Assembly: GCA_944332375.1 (NCBI GenBank)
Contig: CALVJU010000030.1
Location: 1-6,847 of the forward strand
Source of the DNA: an uncultured Bacilli bacterium
Lineage (GTDB): Bacteria > Bacillota_I > Bacilli_A > RF39 > UBA660
DNA: 6,847 bases
Direction of reading: 5' to 3'
In this document: positions 4,353-6,847 of the stretch, piece by piece
Layout of the letters: the number at the start of each line of letters is the position of its first letter
How positions within the stretch are numbered: the stretch's first letter is position 1
Notes under the pieces: model-generated
What the model was told of the DNA's origin: nothing
The model's input: the letters and a program-made list of their open reading frames with translations, nothing else
Databases searched by the model: none
Translations under genes and position numbers: made by a program

Positions 4353-6308
4353 TCAAGAATTATACATCTTTAACCATTTTCTTCTTCTTTTTTTATTATT
4401 TCTTTTTAAATTTAATGTTTTTGGTTCTTGTGTTTCCTGTTCTAGTTGCTTTTTCCATGCTTCTTCATTTAATGGTCTTAAAGCAACATTAATTTTCTTT
4501 TCAATAGATAAAAGAGCACTTGCTTGTTTTTCATCTGGTCTATCTGGAATACTTTCAAGATTTTCATATTTGTTAGTGTAAACACCAATTGTTTGTGGAC
4601 TAGATAGCTTTCCTTTTTTAGATAGAGTTTGAATTTGAAATATCCTCAAATCTTCATGTTTATATTCTTTAGGAAAAACAATAGCACATAATGTTCTTCC
4701 TTGATAAATATTTTCAACTTTAATACCATCTTTATCTTCAATAATTTTTAATCCTTCTGGAATTTGATTTATCAATCCATTTTTTTTATAATTCAAATAA
4801 CTTATAATCGAATATCTTATGTTATCAAATAATCTTATAGGAGCAAGTTCTGCCTCTCTAACCGCCTCTTTATTTTTATAGGCATCGACATAATCTTGAT
4901 CTAACTCTTCTGCTGTTTTGAAATCTAAATCACTTATTGCAGGTTTACCTCTTTGCAATAAAGCTTGATTATAAAAATTTACTGATGCCTCTATAATCCC
5001 TTTCATTTTTGAATATTGGCTTTGCTCATGTTTTATCCAATATTCATCTTTTGTATCAACTTCAATTGGTTGTCTTAAAATTCTAATTTCTTTGCTGTGA
5101 TATTCAGAATCTGGAGCATAGTTTCCTCCAAAGACATATCCTAATTTAATTCCATCTGCTAAATCTCTATCAACACCCCAATAAAGGTCATTTTGTGCTA
5201 CCAAAAGAGTTAATTCTTTTCCTGTATCTTTACATTGTTCTGTACTTTCGTGATTCATACTTAAAAGATTATCAGAATATACGCGCGATACAATAATAAT
5301 ATCATATTTACCAAGATTACTTTTAACATACCTACCTAAACTACAATTATCATCTTCCTTAAAGTCAACACTTAATCCCAATTCCTTGGCAATTCTTTCA
5401 GCATACTTACTAACTCTTACGGGATCTAAATATAATATCTTTAGTTCGGTTTTTTTTGTTGGTAATGGTAATCTATTTGGATTAATATAGTCTTGAATCG
5501 GAATAAATTTTTCCCCTTTTAAATCCACTTTTTTTAATGTATGATTCATCAACATATTTTCTACAATTCTATCAAAGATACCCTGATAAGCGAATTCTGT
5601 TGCATTCCAACTTCTACGATTAATTCTATCACTCAAATGAGTAACTAACTCTATATGATCTGAAAAATCATATCTATGTAAAGATGATTTAAGAATATGT
5701 TTTTTATCTCTTAATCTATTAATTGTTCTATCTAATTCAACATCTCCCTCAAAACAACAATGTTGAACATTTTGATTTCCTTTTAAAATAATATGATATT
5801 TTTCCAATTTCTCCGGATGTTCGGCAAAATAAGAATCTGCTCTTATAATGGATTTGAAATAATCAACATTTTTAAAGCCATATTTTACAAGTTCATCATA
5901 ATCATCTTGAATATCTGATATAAGTAATACGTTTGCTTCGTTTAAAACTTTTTCTTTGTTGTCTTTTAAAGTTTTTTCTTTTTCTATTTTATACTTTTCT
6001 ATGTCTAAATGATTAAAATAGTTAGCAACTTTATTACCTGCCACTTCCAATAATTTCTCTCGTAAAGTACAATTTTCTTCTTCAATAAAATCATCTAATG
6101 ATATTCCATCTCTTAATTTTATTGTTCCATTGTCAAGCGTTTCAATATATTTTCCTAAATTATTAGGTGAATCACTCCAAGAACCCCTAACTTCTATATT
6201 TAATTTATCTTCTAAACCAATAATTAACAAACTAAAGTCAACATTATCTAGTGACTCAAATTTTAATAATGCTCCTGCAATGATTGGCTCATAATTTATT
6301 TTTTTCAT
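4353..6308 (-). CDS. Multidomain protein of unknown function, first gene of the operon (651 aa)
   Basis: I do not recognise a family. Residues 1-75 look beta-rich, and 100-125 are a charged, helix-forming linker. Two stretches have an alpha/beta, Rossmann-like pattern: NVLLISDIQDDYDELVKYG (126-144) leading to KYHIILKGNQN (170-180), and ELKILYLDP (288-296) leading to LGKYDIIIVSR (332-342) and ELTLLVAQND (365-374). Each runs strand, helix, then an aspartate- or tyrosine-flanked strand, as in response-regulator-like or DUF2325-like modules, but no catalytic motif is visible. A Trp/Gly-rich part (376-400), a helical part (430-510) and a beta-rich part (518-580) follow. The tail is strongly basic (KRNNKKRRRK, 635-644), suggesting nucleic acid binding. 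It has no signal peptide or membrane helix. AAGGGAGGT (6316-6324) lies 7 nt before the ATG. It is probably the sensor, scaffold or effector partner of the two NDT/Rossmann-like proteins downstream; this is inference. Confidence 0.8.
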   Translation of the reverse strand: MKKINYEPIIAGALLKFESLDNVDFSLLIIGLEDKLNIEVRGSWSDSPNNLGKYIETLDNGTIKLRDGISLDDFIEEENCTLREKLLEVAGNKVANYFNHLDIEKYKIEKEKTLKDNKEKVLNEANVLLISDIQDDYDELVKYGFKNVDYFKSIIRADSYFAEHPEKLEKYHIILKGNQNVQHCCFEGDVELDRTINRLRDKKHILKSSLHRYDFSDHIELVTHLSDRINRRSWNATEFAYQGIFDRIVENMLMNHTLKKVDLKGEKFIPIQDYINPNRLPLPTKKTELKILYLDPVRVSKYAERIAKELGLSVDFKEDDNCSLGRYVKSNLGKYDIIIVSRVYSDNLLSMNHESTEQCKDTGKELTLLVAQNDLYWGVDRDLADGIKLGYVFGGNYAPDSEYHSKEIRILRQPIEVDTKDEYWIKHEQSQYSKMKGIIEASVNFYNQALLQRGKPAISDLDFKTAEELDQDYVDAYKNKEAVREAELAPIRLFDNIRYSIISYLNYKKNGLINQIPEGLKIIEDKDGIKVENIYQGRTLCAIVFPKEYKHEDLRIFQIQTLSKKGKLSSPQTIGVYTNKYENLESIPDRPDEKQASALLSIEKKINVALRPLNEEAWKKQLEQETQEPKTLNLKRNNKKRRRKWLKMYNS

Positions 6309-6491
6309 AAAGCAAACCTCCCTTAATTACTATTTTAACATATTTATCTTTCAAAATCATCTTTATCATTAGAGAAAAAATTGTTTTGTAAAAATTCTAT
6401 AAACTTTTTCCATAACCTTTTATAAATAATGAACAATACAAATCAAATTTAACCACTATAGTGTATAATAGTATTAGATACGGGTGATACC
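6309..6491. other. Divergent intergenic region
   Basis: This 183-bp gap separates the minus-strand operon from the plus-strand gene. On the minus side AAGGGAGGT (6316-6324) is the ribosome binding site of the 651-residue gene. A -10-like TAAAAT lies at 6337-6332 and a TTTACA at 6392-6387, but they are not correctly spaced to each other, so the operon promoter is not resolved. The plus side is described separately. Confidence 0.4.
6454..6469 (+). promoter_or_regulatory. Palindrome abutting a -10 box, promoter of the right-hand gene
   Basis: A perfect TATAAT (6464-6469) lies 22 bp before the ATG at 6492, with no good -35 element 16-18 bp upstream. Directly touching it is the perfect 10-bp palindrome CACTATAGTG (6454-6463). 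A weak -35 plus a palindrome in the core promoter suggests control by a DNA-binding regulator, though no regulator gene is seen in the window. Confidence 0.4.
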
Positions 6492-6847
6492 ATGTTAAAT
6501 AATGAATTAGAAAATACTTCAATTAAAAAAAATAGCACCAAAAATATAAAAATAATTGATATAGATAAAATAGATAATTATTTGTTTATAACATTAGATA
6601 ACGGACAAAAAATATTAACCGATGGTAAGGATTTATACGATGTTTCTGATTATAATCATTTATCAGATATGTTTAACATGGGGGATAAATTCTGTGCAGT
6701 TATGACAGAAGGATATTCACTATGTGTTGTAGATTTAAAGACTATGGAAGTATTATTTGAAGATGAAAAATCCAATCATATTAGTAAACAAGATGATAGA
6801 ACATTACATATCATTATGAAAATTGGTAGTGGGAATGATACTATCTA
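6492..6847 (+). CDS. Hypothetical protein, 3' end beyond the window (first 118 residues)
   Basis: The reading frame opens at ATG 6492 and stays open to the right edge, giving 118 residues. GGGTGAT just upstream matches the 3' part of a Bacillota ribosome binding site at suitable spacing, and a TATAAT lies 22 bp ahead. The protein begins MLNNELENTSIKKNSTKN, a polar lead, and continues with alternating short strands (YLFITLDNGQKILTDG, KFCAVMTEGYSLCVVDL, TLHIIMKIG) that suggest a beta-rich or repeat-containing fold. It has no signal peptide or membrane segment in the visible part. I do not recognise the family. It is transcribed divergently from the three-gene operon and shares its intergenic region, so it could be linked in regulation. 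Confidence 0.65.
   Translation, partial: MLNNELENTSIKKNSTKNIKIIDIDKIDNYLFITLDNGQKILTDGKDLYDVSDYNHLSDMFNMGDKFCAVMTEGYSLCVVDLKTMEVLFEDEKSNHISKQDDRTLHIIMKIGSGNDTI

Noticed and set aside
4348..4581. Plus-strand open frame of 77 codons
   Set aside because: It is antisense to the C-terminus of the 651-residue gene, and its Phe/Leu/Cys-rich composition is the mirror of the Lys/Arg-rich tail.

Overview
The window is very AT-rich DNA. Its genes have strong AGGAGG/GGTGAT-type ribosome binding sites, TGA is used as a stop (it ends the 651-residue gene), and TGG encodes Trp. This fits a low-GC Bacillota (Firmicutes) chromosome, such as a gut or animal-associated lineage, using the standard bacterial code. 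The mix of truncated genes, isolated promoters, repeats and unfamiliar genes looks like an accessory island rather than core genome. No rRNA, tRNA, CRISPR array or intact transposase was seen.

Left part (1-951). A reverse-strand gene fragment of unknown identity (about 1-167) abuts the 5'-truncated end of a forward-strand DUF6512-like membrane protein (homologous part from about 166 to 648). The junction looks like a deletion or recombination scar. It is followed by a long imperfect inverted repeat (654-714) and a compact hairpin (764-787) that reads as a terminator for the minus-strand unit to its right.

Nucleotidyltransferase module (about 814-2584). A near-consensus promoter (TTTACA, 17 bp, TATAAT) on the minus strand drives a 54-residue small protein and then, 50 bp downstream, a 339-residue protein of the nucleotidyltransferase fold (GG...DLD motif and an RPKD-x-x-D C-terminal motif). 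A 17-bp palindrome lies upstream of the promoter. The module is bracketed by two copies of an imperfect direct repeat (784-813 and 2585-2615, 26 of 31 aligned positions identical), each next to a terminator-like hairpin. A toxin-antitoxin-like or nucleotidylation role is possible but not shown.

Three-gene minus-strand operon (6308 to 2649). The order is a 651-residue multidomain protein, a 351-residue protein with two copies of a nucleoside 2-deoxyribosyltransferase-like (NDT-like) domain, and a 174-residue Rossmann-like protein. Each has its own strong ribosome binding site. The two smaller proteins share an N-terminal signature (M-[K/R]-K...TDNY) and a following beta strand, so they appear related. 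A pair of mutually exclusive hairpins sits between the second and third genes. The set resembles a nucleotide-metabolising or nucleotide-sensing system and is the best candidate here for something undescribed; a defence role is only an inference.

Right edge (6309-6847). A divergent intergenic region carries a TATAAT element touching a perfect 10-bp palindrome. It precedes a forward-strand gene, rich in predicted beta strands, that runs off the window.
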